A DNA stretch of 64,000 nucleotides from Azospirillum cavernae (GTDB lineage Bacteria; Pseudomonadota; Alphaproteobacteria; Azospirillales; Azospirillaceae): NCBI RefSeq assembly GCF_003590795.1, contig NZ_QYUL01000001.1, forward strand, positions 1,629,001 to 1,693,000, in the 5' to 3' direction. Within the stretch, counting starts at the first letter, position 1. Each line of letters starts with the position of its first letter. The position numbers were made by a program, and so were the translations under genes. Under the pieces are notes generated by a model, which was not told the origin of the DNA, ran no database searches, and saw nothing but the letters and a program-made list of their open reading frames with translations. This document shows positions 63,670 through 64,000 of this stretch, piece by piece.

Positions 63670-64000
63670 CTACTCCGCCGGAGTCCCGTGGCTGTGGTGA
63701 TGGCCGGGCTTCTCGCCAGTCACTTCCTCGACCCACAGGGAATGATGCTCGCGCGCCCATTGCAGTTCGACTTGCCCGTCGCCCATGGCGGCGAAGGCGC
63801 CCTCCATGCCGACCGAGCCGATGTAGATGTGGGCGACGATGATCGCGATCATGACGATGGCGATGGCCGCGTGGCCCAACTGGAACAGTTGCAATTCGGC
63901 CAGGGTGGCGAAGCTGAAGGGGAAGATCAGTTGCACGCCGGTGAAGGCCAGCATCCCGCCGCCAACCACGGTGGACCAGAAAATCACCTTCTGGCCACCG
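63670..64000 (-). CDS. Formate dehydrogenase gamma subunit (cytochrome b), C-terminal part (partial)
   Basis: The frame runs off the window end; 110 residues are visible. IFWSTVVGGGMLAFTGVQLIFPF and the helix GHAAIAIVMIAIIVAHIYIGSVGMEGAF are followed by WAREHHSLWVEEV. The HIYIGSVGMEGAF and WAREHHxLW elements are typical of the FdoI/FdnI-type membrane cytochrome that passes electrons from formate to quinone. The His-rich tail (GHHHSHG) is unusual. The start lies outside the window. Confidence 0.9.
   Translation of the reverse strand, partial: GGQKVIFWSTVVGGGMLAFTGVQLIFPFSFATLAELQLFQLGHAAIAIVMIAIIVAHIYIGSVGMEGAFAAMGDGQVELQWAREHHSLWVEEVTGEKPGHHHSHGTPAE

Overview
This window is GC-rich chromosomal DNA from an alphaproteobacterium, most likely in the order Rhodospirillales (Azospirillum-like). 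That placement is inference. It rests on the F0 operon with paired b' and b subunits, the many chemoreceptors and hybrid sensor kinases, one of them with a hemerythrin tail, the minCDE operon, and codon usage dominated by G/C third positions. No rRNA, tRNA, CRISPR array or insertion sequence was recognised.

Layout. 1-1.5 kb: end of a CorA/ZntB-type transporter, then a lower-GC pair (stand-alone JAMM protein plus a small unknown). 1.5-6.4 kb (minus): GtrA-like protein, family-2 glycosyltransferase, large membrane glycosyltransferase-like protein, CHASE3-type chemoreceptor. 6.5-9 kb: LysR regulator divergent from an MFS transporter. 9-16 kb: leuD, leuB, AMP nucleosidase, DUF4337 protein, yciB, tatA, SPOR-domain protein. 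16-26 kb: dense signal transduction: a response regulator, a degenerate kinase fused to a DnaQ-type exonuclease, a sodium/solute-symporter histidine kinase, and two further kinase/receiver systems. 26-34 kb: the most unusual locus, see below. 34-44 kb: acetyltransferase, two small envelope or membrane proteins, glyQS, a sulfatase, a uracil-DNA glycosylase, phhB and a dipeptide epimerase. 44-49 kb: unusual chemoreceptors (MCP-then-Cache order; PAS and MCP as separate overlapping genes) and a CRTAC1-type FG-GAP protein. 49-51 kb: minCDE. 52-55 kb: PhoH-like ATPase and a Cache-MCP-hemerythrin receptor. 55-64 kb: hydrolase-fold protein, SCO1, atpIBEF'F, DODA-type dioxygenase, a kinase lacking its phospho-acceptor histidine, class II aldolase, and a partial formate dehydrogenase gamma subunit.

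The candidate new system (26063-34143, all minus strand) reads in transcription order: a Nif11-leader protein with 25 copies of a ten-residue repeat containing FGQPASS; a second Nif11-leader protein followed by a very long IAxGx pentapeptide array; YcaO; TfuA; ThiS-like sulfur carrier; ThiF/MoeB-like E1 with an N-terminal rhodanese domain. TfuA-ThiS and YcaO-TfuA overlap by four bases. Together they form a complete sulfur relay for backbone thioamidation beside two giant repetitive RiPP-like substrates. No azoline partner protein, peptidase or exporter is visible. In the sequence as given, the reading frame of the second precursor is disturbed by small indels near 32010-32190.

Start sites were chosen by Shine-Dalgarno spacing and family N-termini. 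Functional calls rest on motif recognition only; no database search was possible.
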